This document shows positions 37,246-46,275 of a DNA stretch of 64,000 nucleotides, in pieces. The notes beneath the pieces were generated by a model that worked only from the letters and a program-made list of their open reading frames with translations, did no database searches and was not told the DNA's origin. Every line of letters begins with the position of its first letter. Within the stretch, counting starts at the first letter, position 1. The translations under genes and the position numbers were made by a program. The stretch spans positions 1 to 64,000 of the forward strand of contig NZ_JAALDK010000004.1 of the NCBI RefSeq assembly GCF_013366925.1, given 5' to 3'. This DNA is from Paraburkholderia youngii (GTDB taxonomy: Bacteria > Pseudomonadota > Gammaproteobacteria > Burkholderiales > Burkholderiaceae).

Positions 37246-38080
37246 GGTTCTGTTGCAGTAAGGGTGTCGGGACGAGAAATGTCGATATGATAAGTATTGC
37301 TTATGACACAAGGGAGTAAAACTGCTGGGAAGCAGGCGACGGGTCTTTGCCCGCAGATTTCATCTGTCCTTTCCTGATCATGTGCATTACCTCGATGCCG
37401 CCGAGAATGACCCTCGCACGGTGGAAGTTCTTGACTCCCAGCATCGGCCGGGTCCGGCGTTTGATAGCCCGATGGTCCTGTTCGACAATGTTGTTCAGAT
37501 ACTTGATCTGACGGACCTTGATCGGCGTCTCGCGATCGGCATTCACCGCATCCAGTGCGGCCAGATTGGAGCCGCTTTTGTCGATGGTCACGGTCTCTGG
37601 CGTACCATTATGGGTGATCGCCTTTTCAAAGAACCGCCGGGCAGCGACCTTGTCCCGCCTGGCCCTGAGCAGGAAGTCGACCGTGTCGCCCGCCTTGTCC
37701 ACTGCCCGGTAAAGATATTTCCACTCACCTTTGATCTTGATATAGCTCTCGTCCATTCGCCAGCTTTTCCCAACCGGACGCTTGTGCTTGCGGAAGCTCC
37801 TTTCGAAGAGCGGCAGCAGTTTGATGACCCAGCGGTACACCGTCGAATGATCCACCGCGATACCACGCTCGCCCATCATTTCCGCAAGATTGCGCAAACT
37901 CAGCGAATAGGCCACGTACCATCGCACGCACAGCAAAATCACTTCAAGCGGGTAGTGATGGCGCTTCAGGACCTTGGCCAAGCCCGGCGCGAGTGTGGTT
38001 CGCGGTGTCTTCGTCTTCTTCATCGCACAGCTCAAAAATTCGCTACCCAATTTTAACGTGGGCCTTACTGCAACAGAACC
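37246..38080 (-). mobile_element. IS6-family element, copy C (835 bp)
   Basis: Both ends are intact. Flanking octamers aggaaatt and cctgcgca do not match. It joins an IS701 fragment to an IS21 istA fragment. Confidence 0.95.
37301..38023 (-). CDS. IS6-family transposase (copy C)
   Basis: Intact 240 residues. It carries MKKTKTPRTT, KVLKRHHYP (Arg to His) and MGERGIA as distinguishing residues. Confidence 0.95.
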   Translation of the reverse strand: MKKTKTPRTTLAPGLAKVLKRHHYPLEVILLCVRWYVAYSLSLRNLAEMMGERGIAVDHSTVYRWVIKLLPLFERSFRKHKRPVGKSWRMDESYIKIKGEWKYLYRAVDKAGDTVDFLLRARRDKVAARRFFEKAITHNGTPETVTIDKSGSNLAALDAVNADRETPIKVRQIKYLNNIVEQDHRAIKRRTRPMLGVKNFHRARVILGGIEVMHMIRKGQMKSAGKDPSPASQQFYSLVS

Positions 38081-38489
38081 CCTGCGCAAGCCCGGCGATC
38101 GCCACACGGTGCGTGACCACCAGCCGCCTGAAGCGCAAGCGTGGCTCGAGCACGATCCACAGTGGTGCCTGGCGCGGGCAAAGGATATCGGGCCAGCCTG
38201 CCACGCGCTCGTTCTCGCGATGTTCAACGACAAGGTGCTCGTCAACCTGCGCGGCGCGCAGGGCGTCGTGAGGCTTCGCGAGAAGGTCGGCAATCAACGG
38301 CTGGAGGCTGCGTGCGAGCGTGCGCTCGTGGTCGCCAGCCCCAAGTACCGGACCGTCAAGACGATCCTCGACAAGGGGCTGGACAGCCAGCCCACCGCAC
38401 CAGCGCCGACGCCGACGCCGACGCCTGCCGACACCTATCTGAACGGCGGCCGCTTCGGCCGTGACCTCCAGTCCCTTCTGATCCATTGA
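38081..38489 (+). pseudogene. IS21-family IstA transposase, C-terminal fragment
   Basis: The frame reads RKPGDRHTVRDHQPPEAQAW, LEHDPQWCLARAKDIGPACH to LNGGRFGRDLQSLLIH, the IstA C-terminus. It is followed 6 bp later by istB as in intact IS21 elements. The 5' three quarters are missing. A 20-codon istA start lies inverted at 61339-61398. Confidence 0.85.
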
Positions 38490-38495
38490 ACGCCT

Positions 38496-39368
38496 ATGCA
38501 TCCCAGTCCAGAACTGAATACGATCCTCAAGCAGTTGCGCCTCTCAGGCATCCTCGACTCGCTTGAGCAACGCAACCGTCAAGCCATCGACGGCCAACTT
38601 GCCTACACGGAGTTCCTCGCCACGCTTCTGCACGACGAGGTCGCGCGGCGAGAACAGAGGAAGCTCGGCGTGCGGCTCGCCCGCGCTGGCTTCTCCCTGG
38701 GCAAGACCCTCGAGAACTTCGACTTCGACCGCGTGCCCAAACTCAACCGCGCTCACATCCATGATCTCGCCACCGGCCGCTACATCGACGAGAAGGTCTG
38801 CGTGCTGATGGTCGGCCAAACCGGCGTCGGCAAGTCGCATCTCGCGCAGGCCTTGGGCCACTGCGCCGCACGCCAGGGCCGCGATGTCCTGTTCATCACG
38901 CAAACCGAATTGCTCAAGAAGCTGCATGCAGCACGGGCGACTGAGCTCTATGAACGCAAGTTGCAGCAGTTCGTGCGCGTTCCGGTGCTGATCGTCGATG
39001 ACTTCGCACTCAAACCCCTGCGTGCGCCCCACGACGAAGACTTCCACGACCTGATCGCCGCCAGGTATGAGCGCGCGGCGACGATCCTGACGTCGAATCT
39101 CGACTTCAGCGAATGGGGCGACGCGTTCCCCGACAACCGCATCCTCGGTGCTGCCACGCTCGATCGGCTACGGCATGGCGCCTACCGTGTCGTCATTGAG
39201 GGTGAGAGCTTCCGCAAGCCGAAACCGATGCCCGAAAACGGCGAAAACGCGGTTGCCAAATCAGGCAAAAAAACGCATTTCTTGAGTCCCTTCGAAATCG
39301 CGTTTCGGGGCCATTCCAGGTGGCCTCATTACGCCGATCATCCCCGGCTCGATTACGCCGATCCGTGA
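38496..39368 (+). CDS. istB: IS21-family helper ATPase IstB
   Basis: This 290-residue AAA+ ATPase MHPSPELNTILKQLRLSGIL assists the IstA transposase in target selection. Walker A is VGQTGVGKSHLAQAL (about residues 106-120) and Walker B is VLIVDDFAL (about 164-172). A sensor region reads TILTSNLDFSEW. It is complete but orphaned because its istA is truncated. Confidence 0.93.
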   Translation: MHPSPELNTILKQLRLSGILDSLEQRNRQAIDGQLAYTEFLATLLHDEVARREQRKLGVRLARAGFSLGKTLENFDFDRVPKLNRAHIHDLATGRYIDEKVCVLMVGQTGVGKSHLAQALGHCAARQGRDVLFITQTELLKKLHAARATELYERKLQQFVRVPVLIVDDFALKPLRAPHDEDFHDLIAARYERAATILTSNLDFSEWGDAFPDNRILGAATLDRLRHGAYRVVIEGESFRKPKPMPENGENAVAKSGKKTHFLSPFEIAFRGHSRWPHYADHPRLDYADP

Positions 39369-39394
39369 CACCAACGTGACAGTGCCCTCGCAGG

Positions 39395-39534
39395 CTCACC
39401 CCGTAGGTTTTCGCCGCCGCAGTCTGCGTCATGCCGTCACGCACGGCCTGCACCACCATTTTTCTCAGGTGCGCCTGCGTGGCGCCGTCCAATTTGCGGG
39501 CATCAGTTTTCGTCTTCATGCCCATATAACGCAC
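39395..39534 (-). pseudogene. IS630-type transposase N-terminal fragment
   Basis: MKTKTDARKLDGATQAHLRK and DGMTQTAAAKTYGVSL form the N-terminal HTH. The fragment is cut by the IS21 end. A longer copy is at 43030-43275. Confidence 0.7.
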
Positions 39535-39756
39535 AACGCACTATTTGGTGCACTCGTCAGTAACCGATTCGCCCCCGCGCTATTTGCACCAGAGCCACAA
39601 AATCAGTCTATTCGAAAACTCTGAATAGGCATCGAGAAAAATACATAATTGTCGACGTGGATCAAATTTTAGTTCACTTCCTTTATAGGCACGTGTTGCC
39701 TACAGATCGAAGCGTTCTTCGCCACTCGTCCGCAGCTCACGGAACGCGCCCGGGCA

Positions 39757-40920
39757 TTGATTACTGTCGCACAGCCAAGCGCAATCGTGCCATGGGAACA
39801 GTTGCGCCTGCCCCACGAGGTCGATGGTTCGCACGGCAGTTTCCGGGCCCCGCGCGAGGCCTGCACGCTGAACGCAACGAACGACTACGAGGCGGTGCAG
39901 GCGTGGCTTGCACTGCACGAGACGGTTGCCACCCAACGCGCCTACCGCAAGGAAGCCGAACGTCTCATCCTGTGGGCCATTGTTGAACGTGGACAGGCGC
40001 TGTCGTGCCTGACGACCGACGATGCGATCGCGTATCGGGCGTTCATCAGGCGGCCGACGCCGCGCGAGCGCTGGGTCGGTCCGCCCCGATCGCGCGATTC
40101 GGTTGAGTGGCGACCCTTCACGGGCGGACTGTCGGCGCGCTCGACGGCCTATGCGCTGACGGTTCTCTCCGCGCTGTTTCGCTGGCTGATCGAGCAGCGC
40201 TACGTGCTGGCCAATCCGTTCTCCGGCATCAAGGTCCGCGGCCACACGTTGCGTCCGGCGATGGACACGACTCGAGGCTTCACGGAAGGCGAGTGGTTGC
40301 TGCTACGCGTGATTGCGGACGGCCTTGACTGGTCGTACGGGTGGTCTGATCCTGCTGCGCAGCGGCTGCGCTTCCTGCGCGACTTCGGCTATGCGACGGG
40401 CCTGCGCGCGAGCGAGCTGGTTGGCGCCGTGCTTGCCGACGTTCGTGTCGACGAGCGCGGCGATCACTGGCTGCATCTGGTCGGCAAGGGCGCCAAGCCC
40501 GGCAAGGTGGCGTTGCCACCACTTGCGCGCACTGCACTCGACCAGTATCTGGTCCAGCGAAAACTCCCGGTGACGCCGGAACGCTGGAACCCCAAAACGC
40601 CACTGGTCGGCAGCCTCGGGGACGATGGCAACGCCGGCATTGCCGGCGCACGCCTGTGGCGCGTGATGCGCCGTTTCTTCACACAGGCAGCCGATGTGGT
40701 ACAGGCCGAACAGCCCGCGACCGCCGAAAAGCTTCGCCGCGCGAGCCCTCACTGGATGCGCCACAGTCATGCGAGCCATGCCCTGGTACGTGGTGCAGAA
40801 TTGACCACTGTCCGCGACAACCTTCGCCATGCGTCAATCGCAACGACCTCGATGTACCTGCATGGCGACGAAATCCAGCGTGCGAAGCAGATGGATCAGG
40901 CCTTTGCGGCCCGAAAATAA
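39757..40920 (+). CDS. Tyrosine recombinase/integrase
   Basis: This protein of about 387 residues has a SAM-like core-binding domain (about 45-150) and a catalytic domain with the Arg in GLRASEL, the HWMRHSHASH box and the LRHASIATTSMYLH box (His and Tyr nucleophile). TTG 39757 is the only start-like codon after an in-frame TAG, and open sequence upstream (QIEAFFATRPQLTERAR) suggests the N-terminus may be truncated. It lies just upstream of the plasmid origin. A relative is at 54686-55873. Confidence 0.88.
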   Translation: MITVAQPSAIVPWEQLRLPHEVDGSHGSFRAPREACTLNATNDYEAVQAWLALHETVATQRAYRKEAERLILWAIVERGQALSCLTTDDAIAYRAFIRRPTPRERWVGPPRSRDSVEWRPFTGGLSARSTAYALTVLSALFRWLIEQRYVLANPFSGIKVRGHTLRPAMDTTRGFTEGEWLLLRVIADGLDWSYGWSDPAAQRLRFLRDFGYATGLRASELVGAVLADVRVDERGDHWLHLVGKGAKPGKVALPPLARTALDQYLVQRKLPVTPERWNPKTPLVGSLGDDGNAGIAGARLWRVMRRFFTQAADVVQAEQPATAEKLRRASPHWMRHSHASHALVRGAELTTVRDNLRHASIATTSMYLHGDEIQRAKQMDQAFAARK

Positions 40921-40984
40921 GGCCTAACCGCATGAATCAAAAAGACTTCCAGAAAATCAGGGCGTCCGGCTTATAACCCCTAGC

Positions 40985-41160
40985 TACATACCCCTACCCT
41001 ATCGCCAAAAACCGGCCAGGCGGGCCATAGGCGCGTTCTCGAGTACTGGATTCGCGGGCCGGCTGCGCCCTTCTTGGTGTCCATCGTCTTTTTCAGCCGT
41101 GGCGGGTCGATGGTCTTGGAGCTGGCCAAGGTGACCGGCTTGCTGCTTTCCCTGCCAAAT
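40985..41160 (-). other. Possible C-terminal remnant of a plasmid gene
   Basis: Leftward, one frame reads KPVTLASSKTIDPPRLKKTM, then DTKKGAAGPRIQYSR without a start. It may be the tail of a lost coding sequence between the integrase and the origin. There is no family recognition. Confidence 0.25.
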
Positions 41161-41195
41161 CGCCTTTGGCGGCCTCACAGCAGCCGCGGGCGGTT

Positions 41196-41214
41196 GCTAG
41201 GTCGATGACCTAGC
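41196..41214. repeat. Perfect 8-bp-arm palindrome near the origin
   Basis: GCTAGGTC, GAT, GACCTAGC. Outer GGCGG/CCGCC bases extend the dyad after a 2-base offset. It is a plausible operator or partition site between integrase and oriV. Confidence 0.6.
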
Positions 41215-41370
41215 CGCCGCGGTGCGCGGCTTGACCGCGCTCGTTGGGGGTTTCCTTCTGGCCGCAGGCCAGCTCAAGCTAAGGGGGAAGGGGGCTGCCG
41301 CGAAGCGGTGGGGGAACCCCGCAGGGGTGTCCCGGCCGCAAGCCGCTTTGGGGCTTTACGCCATGACGTT

Positions 41371-41640
41371 TTATCCACAAGCCAATGCGTTTTAGAGTTT
41401 TAAATAAGTTTTAAAGATGTTTTAGCCGCTAAAAATGCCGTTTTTTTCTTATGGATCAAGGCATTGCGGAATCGGCCGGTGTGTAATAGACGGAATCCGG
41501 TGTGTAATAGACGGAATCCGGTGTGTAATAGACGGGTTCGGGTGGGTAAAAGACGGTCTATCCACAAGCTGGAAGGGCCTCCGGCCGGTAGGGCCTAAAG
41601 GCCTAGCCCCGGCTCCGTCTATTACACACCGCTCATCGCC
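41371..41640. other. Plasmid replication origin (oriV, predicted)
   Basis: A consensus DnaA box TTATCCACAA (41371-41380) is followed by an AT-rich stretch (about 41390-41460). Then come four direct iterons (41478-41561), a second DnaA-like box CTATCCACAA (41559-41568) and one inverted iteron half overlapping the repA stop codon (41615-41630). This is the standard layout of an iteron origin, placed at the 3' end of repA. Confidence 0.88.
41478..41561 (+). repeat. Four 21-bp iterons
   Basis: Units start at 41478, 41499, 41520 and 41541 with core GGTGTGTAATAGACGG. The first two are identical over 21 bp, the third differs at its end and the fourth is degenerate (GGTGGGTAAAAGACGG). An inverted core lies at 41615-41630. 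They are likely RepA binding sites. Confidence 0.92.
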
Positions 41641-42731
41641 AAAGCCGGCGCGTCGCGGTATCTCATAACGATCAGCGGGCCGCCCTGCCCCGCTTCCTCT
41701 CCTAAGTCATACTCGGGTAAATCGTTGGCCAAGATGATCTTGCGCAACATGCGGCAAAACTCCTTGAACGTGCCGGCGCTGCCACTACGTTCATAGAGCG
41801 TCTGGAACGCCCATTTCGCCTCATTGCGGCCAGCAGCTCGCCGCGCCAAGCGATACAGGAATCGACCGATCCCCGGCTCGATCAGGAAATAGTCGGGATG
41901 CACTGTCAGAACGTCGGGCTTCTTGCCTTCCGTCACCTCACGATAGAGCCATCCGGGGATCTGGATCTCGACCGATGCAACGCGGCCGTTGTCTTGGTAG
42001 GACACAACCGAGTAGTCGCCAATCAATCCCTCCGCGTTGACCTCCCGAACCGGCCGGCCGGCTTGGTTGGCTCTGATGCGGACGTTCTTGATGGTCGTGC
42101 CTTTGAGGCGGGCTAGCGACGCCTCGACCTCGATCGCCTGCCGGCCGCCGTCGCCCTTCCGGCAGAACTTCAAAATCTCGGAGATATGCGGCCGGAATAC
42201 GCGGCCCGGCTTTGGCCCCAGCCTCGCCTGATAGCGATTCGTCGCCTCCGTCAAGTGCGACACGATCATCAGCACAATGTCGTAGTCCCATACCGACGCC
42301 ATGCCGTGCGGCCCGGCCTTCACCTCGACATAGCCATCTGGCAGCTCGTAGCGGATCACCTCGCCGGCGCGCTTCTCGCGCTTGGACAGTCGGAACACGG
42401 CCACGTCCATGATGCTGCGGTCGTCCTTGGCCGCTACGTCGTAGAGCGACGGGACGAAGAAATCGAGCTGCTCGTCGCCACTCGGCGGCGGCCGCATCGA
42501 GCTTGCTGTCGCTGGTGTGGCCACCGCGCAGTTTTCACTCGCGGCGGCCATCGCGTTCACAGTCAGGTTGATGTAGTTCATCAGCGCGACGGGAACCGGC
42601 CCCAGCACATACCAGCACTTGCGCTCGGCGTCCCATCTCGCGCCGTGGCACTTCGCAAGGTCTTTCTTGTCGAAGTCGATTTTCAGGTAAGTCCGAGTCC
42701 TGCGGTGCGCGCGTGGTTCCGGGTGATTCAT
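41622..42731 (-). CDS. repA: Plasmid replication initiator RepA with N-terminal DUF5710-like domain
   Basis: This 369-residue protein has residues 10-60 (TYLKIDFDKKDLAKCHGARW, DAERKCWYV) resembling DUF5710, a small domain with the GAxWD...WY pattern. Residues about 90-365 match the RPA/RepA initiator type found in IncW-like replicons (LDFFVPSLYDVAAKDDRSIM, MASVWDYDIVLMIVSHLTEA). The adjacent iterons are the expected target. The gene reads away from its own promoter toward the origin. It appears intact. Confidence 0.88.
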   Translation of the reverse strand: MNHPEPRAHRRTRTYLKIDFDKKDLAKCHGARWDAERKCWYVLGPVPVALMNYINLTVNAMAAASENCAVATPATASSMRPPPSGDEQLDFFVPSLYDVAAKDDRSIMDVAVFRLSKREKRAGEVIRYELPDGYVEVKAGPHGMASVWDYDIVLMIVSHLTEATNRYQARLGPKPGRVFRPHISEILKFCRKGDGGRQAIEVEASLARLKGTTIKNVRIRANQAGRPVREVNAEGLIGDYSVVSYQDNGRVASVEIQIPGWLYREVTEGKKPDVLTVHPDYFLIEPGIGRFLYRLARRAAGRNEAKWAFQTLYERSGSAGTFKEFCRMLRKIILANDLPEYDLGEEAGQGGPLIVMRYRDAPALAMSGV

Positions 42732-42799
42732 TGGCTTTCCTAACTAATCAGACTACGCTCACGTGCCCATGCCGGCGCATTCATCAGCTCGTCAATGGG

Positions 42800-43005
42800 G
42801 CGGTTGGCGTTGTCACGGGCGTTGTCACGTTGTCAACGGCGGTCGAGTAAGATGGCCATATGACCAAGAACAAATCGCTTTAATCATGACCATCGGTTTC
42901 CAGCAGCTGTCATTTGCTGTGCGGTTCGCTGGTACTTCCGGTTGCAGTTGAGCCTGCACGACATCGAAGAGTCGCTATTCGAGCGCGGCGTCGTGGTCAG
43001 TTACT
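42800..43005 (+). mobile_element. 5' fragment of a third IS6-type element
   Basis: The terminus GGCGTTGTCACGTTGTCAAC and broken start MTKNKSL are followed by VRWYFRLQLSLHDIEESLFE and RGVVVSYS, homologous to the transposase at 43328-44066. It is cut at 43005 by an IS630-type terminus. Confidence 0.7.
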
Positions 43006-43029
43006 CACGAGTGCACCAAATAGTGCGTT

Positions 43030-43275
43030 ATGCGTTATATGGGCATGAAGACGAAAACTGATGCCCCCGCAAATTGGACGGGGCCCACGCAGGCGTACCT
43101 GAGAAAAATGGTGGTGCAGGCCGTGCGTGACGGCATGACGCAGACTGCGGCGGCGAAAACCTACGGGGTGAGCCTGCGAGCAGTAAGCAAATGGATGAAG
43201 CTGGCGCTCGACGGCGGCCTGCGGGCGCTGCGACCTGGCAAGCGAGGCCGCCTGCCGGGAAGTGGTCGGTTGAAT
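43030..43275 (+). pseudogene. IS630-type transposase N-terminal fragment
   Basis: MRYMGMKTKTDAPANWTGPT, DGMTQTAAAKTYGVSLRAVS and KWMKLALDGGLRALRPGKRG form the HTH half of an IS630-type transposase. It is truncated by the IS6-type element starting at 43276. Confidence 0.75.
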
Positions 43276-44107
43276 GGCATTGTCAACTTGTCGGCAGTGG
43301 CTCGGACTACGGCGAAGAGCCAATCGCTCAGGAGACAGTCGACGGATTTTGAGCGATGCCGGTGAATTCACGCCACGCAGCGAATCGGGATGCGAGTTGT
43401 TTGCGATAGAGCGAAGCACGTAGCAGGTGTCGCTTGAGCGCGAAGTGCTGCCGGATCAGGCCGAAGCTGGAGAGAAAAGCCTGCGTGCGCTTCGGGTCGC
43501 GAAATCCGCGCATGCGCCGCTCACGTTCACGCGTAGGCTGATGACTATTCTCTGCCCGGTTGTTCACCCGGGCCGCAGCCTTGACGAACACATGCTTGAC
43601 GTTCGCCAGTTCGGGGATGTCGGCCTTGGCTGCCGGGTAGCTGCGAAGCTTGATCGGTGACAATCCTTCGTGGCGCGTCGGGACAGGCGGCCAGCACGCG
43701 GTTGAAGAAGCGCTTTGCTGCGGCCTTATCGCGACGTTTCTGCAGCAGGATGTCGAGTTCGGCGCCGTGCTGGTCGACTGCCCGCCACAGCAGATAAGGC
43801 TCACCGCGCAACGTAACGAAGACTTCGTCAAGATGCCATGTGCGGCCAGGTTTGCGGCGAGCAGCTTTGACGCGATGTGCGAAGCCCGCGCCGAATTTGT
43901 CGCACCAGCGGCGGATCGTCTCGTAACTGACAACGACACCGCGCTCGAACAGCAGTTCTTCAATATCACGCAGGCCAAGTTGGAACCGCAACTACCACCG
44001 AACCGCGAGATCAATGATTGCCGCCGGGAACCGGTGGCCATAATAAAGCGATTTTCTTTTCTTCATCGTGACATCTTACGTGACTACCTCGCCAACGTGA
44101 CAGTGCC
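43276..44107 (-). mobile_element. Third IS6-type element (about 832 bp)
   Basis: Ends GGCATTGTCAAC (left) and the complement of GGCACTGTCACG (right) enclose a decayed transposase. It separates an IS630 fragment from an IS1182-like fragment, again with no visible target duplication. Confidence 0.78.
43328..44066 (-). pseudogene. IS6-type transposase with a stop and a frameshift
   Basis: It reads MKKRKSLYYGHRFPAAIIDL, a TAG where Tyr is expected (RW-stop), FQLGLRDIEELLFERGVVVS, WHLDEVFVTLRGEPYLLWRA and RRIVTDQ. A frame change near 43660 leads to YPAAKADIPELANVKHVFVK and NNRAENSHQPTRERERRM. It is not functional. Confidence 0.85.
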
Positions 44108-45103
44108 GAACTGCTGGCCGAGACGATCGAAGCGGCGAAGCGTGCGGGCGTGATCAAGGCCGCAAGCGCGAAGCGCATAATCGTTGACACGACGGTCATG
44201 CAAAAGGCGGTCGCCCATCCAACCGATTCGCGTCTGCTCGAACGGTGTCGCGAACATCTGGTGAAGGCTGCGGCACGGCACGGGTTGAAGCTGCGGCAGA
44301 ACTACAACCGCGAGGCGCCGCACGTGGCACTTCAGATTGGCCGCTACGCCCATGCGAAGCAGTTCAAGCGCATGAAGAAGGCGCTGCGCACGTTGCGCTC
44401 GCGCGTTGGGCGGGTGATGCGTGATGTCGAGCGTCAGTTCGATTCAGTCGCCGATACTGGGCGCATCGCGCTGCAGGAATTGATCAGCCGCACGAGGCGG
44501 ATCCTGTCTCAGAAGCAGAAGGACAAAAACAAGCGGTACGCACTGCATGCGCCAGAAGTTGAATGTTTGGCGAAAGGCAAAGCCCGCACGCCCTACGAAT
44601 TCGGTGTGAAAGTGTCGATCACGACGACACACAAGGAAGGGTTTGTGGTTGGCGCCCGCTCGATGCCCGGTAACCCATACGACGGTCACACGCTGGCTGA
44701 AGCGTTGGAGCAAGCGGCGATCTTGAGCGATGTGAAGCCCGACGTCGCCATTGTAGATCGCGGTTACAAGGGTGTCGCTGTCGAGGGAGTGAAGATCTAC
44801 CACCCGGGATTGCGACGCGGAATCACGAGGGGCCTGCGCGCGATGATCCAAAGGCGAAGCGCGATCGAGCCTGCCATTGGTCACATGAAGGCCGACGGCA
44901 AACTCGACCGGAACTGGCTCAAAGGCGCACTCGGCGATGCAATACACGCAGTGCTGTGCGGCGCTGGCCACAACCTGGGGATGATCCTCAGAAAGCTGAG
45001 GCTTTTTTACGCCCTTGTTCTGATCGCCTGGCTTAGCCGATCAATCACCGTCGACTTCCAGGCTTGAGGGCAAGCGCCGACCAAACGAATTATTCAGACC
45101 CGA
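44106..45103 (+). mobile_element. 5'-truncated IS5/IS1182-like element
   Basis: The transposase lacks its first about 130 residues (it begins AELLAETIEAAKRAGVIKAA) and is then open to TVDFQA at 45067. The right terminus CGAATTATTCAGACCCGA (45086-45103) is the complement of the left terminus of the full element at 34163. Protein identity to that copy looks high but with many substitutions. Confidence 0.85.
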
Positions 45104-45285
45104 CTCATGAGCAGCGGAAACCCGACTGGATTGAACATCGGCGATTCCGTCTGGCTTGTACCCGGCTCCAAGACGACGCTCTACAGCTCGGTTCCTGTCA
45201 ACGTCGATGTGCTGCTACCGGTTGTGCAAACCCTGGCGTCGTCGACAGAAGCGATTGTCGGTTTCGCCGCCTTCCATATCGATGC
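45104..45285 (+). pseudogene. TadG-like pilus assembly protein fragment
   Basis: GNPTGLNIGDSVWLVPGSKT, TLYSSVPVNVDVLLPVVQTL and FAAFHIDAS match the C-terminal region of TadE/TadG-like Flp pilus proteins. Sequence stops at a junction with an IS3 fragment. Confidence 0.55.
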
Positions 45286-45289
45286 GTCG

Positions 45290-45453
45290 CTACGGTCAAT
45301 CATCGCTTTGCGCTCAGCAATCCCGCCTTGGTGAGCGCGCCGCTTAAAAAATCATTCTCCAGGGTGAGCTGTCCGATCTTGGCGTGCAGCGTCGTCACGT
45401 CTACCGGCGGTTCATTCGATGCGGCACCAGCCGATCCAAATACGTCGGCCGCG
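45290..45453 (-). pseudogene. IS3-family OrfA C-terminal fragment
   Basis: VDVTTLHAKIGQLTLENDFL and SGALTKAGLLSAKR, then the start of OrfB (MIDRSDAS), are typical IS3 sequences. Cut by IS6 copy D. Confidence 0.8.
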
Positions 45454-45508
45454 GGTTCTGTTGCAGTAAGGGTGTCGGGACGAGAAATGTCGATATGATA
45501 AGTATTGC

Positions 45509-46231
45509 TTATGACACAAGGGAGTAAAACTGCTGGGAAGCAGGCGACGGGTCTTTGCCCGCAGATTTCATCTGTCCTTTCCTGATCATGTGCATTACCT
45601 CGATGCCGCCGAGAATGACCCTCGCACGGTGGAAGTTCTTGACTCCCAGCATCGGCCGGGTCCGGCGTTTGATAGCCCGATGGTCCTGTTCGACAATGTT
45701 GTTCAGATACTTGATCTGACGGACCTTGATCGGCGTCTCGCGATCGGCATTCACCGCATCCAGTGCGGCCAGATTGGAGCCGCTTTTGTCGATGGTCACG
45801 GTCTCTGGCGTACCATTATGGGTGATCGCCTTTTCAAAGAACCGCCGGGCAGCGACCTTGTCCCGCCTGGCCCTGAGCAGGAAGTCGACCGTGTCGCCCG
45901 CCTTGTCCACTGCCCGGTAAAGATATTTCCACTCACCTTTGATCTTGATATAGCTCTCGTCCATTCGCCAGCTTTTCCCAACCGGACGCTTGTGCTTGCG
46001 GAAGCTCCTTTCGAAGAGCGGCAGCAGTTTGATGACCCAGCGGTACACCGTCGAATGATCCACCGCGACACCACGCTCGTCCATCATTTCCGCAAGATTG
46101 CGCAAACTCAGCGAATAGGCCACGTACCATCGCACGCACAGCAAAATCACTTCAAGCGGGTAGTGACGGCGCCTCAGGACCTTGGCCAAGCCCGGCGCGA
46201 GTGTGGTTCGCGGTGTCTTCGTCTTCTTCAT
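45509..46231 (-). CDS. IS6-family transposase (copy D)
   Basis: Intact 240 residues. It carries MDERGVA, MLGVKN and KVLRRRHYP. Confidence 0.95.
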   Translation of the reverse strand: MKKTKTPRTTLAPGLAKVLRRRHYPLEVILLCVRWYVAYSLSLRNLAEMMDERGVAVDHSTVYRWVIKLLPLFERSFRKHKRPVGKSWRMDESYIKIKGEWKYLYRAVDKAGDTVDFLLRARRDKVAARRFFEKAITHNGTPETVTIDKSGSNLAALDAVNADRETPIKVRQIKYLNNIVEQDHRAIKRRTRPMLGVKNFHRARVILGGIEVMHMIRKGQMKSAGKDPSPASQQFYSLVS

Positions 46232-46275
46232 CGCACAGCTCAAAAATTCGCTACCCAATTTTAACGTGGGCCTTA

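Noticed and set aside
41478..41561. Regularly spaced direct repeats that might be taken for a CRISPR array
   Set aside because: The 21-bp period has no spacers and the units lie beside repA, a DnaA box and an AT-rich tract, so they are iterons.
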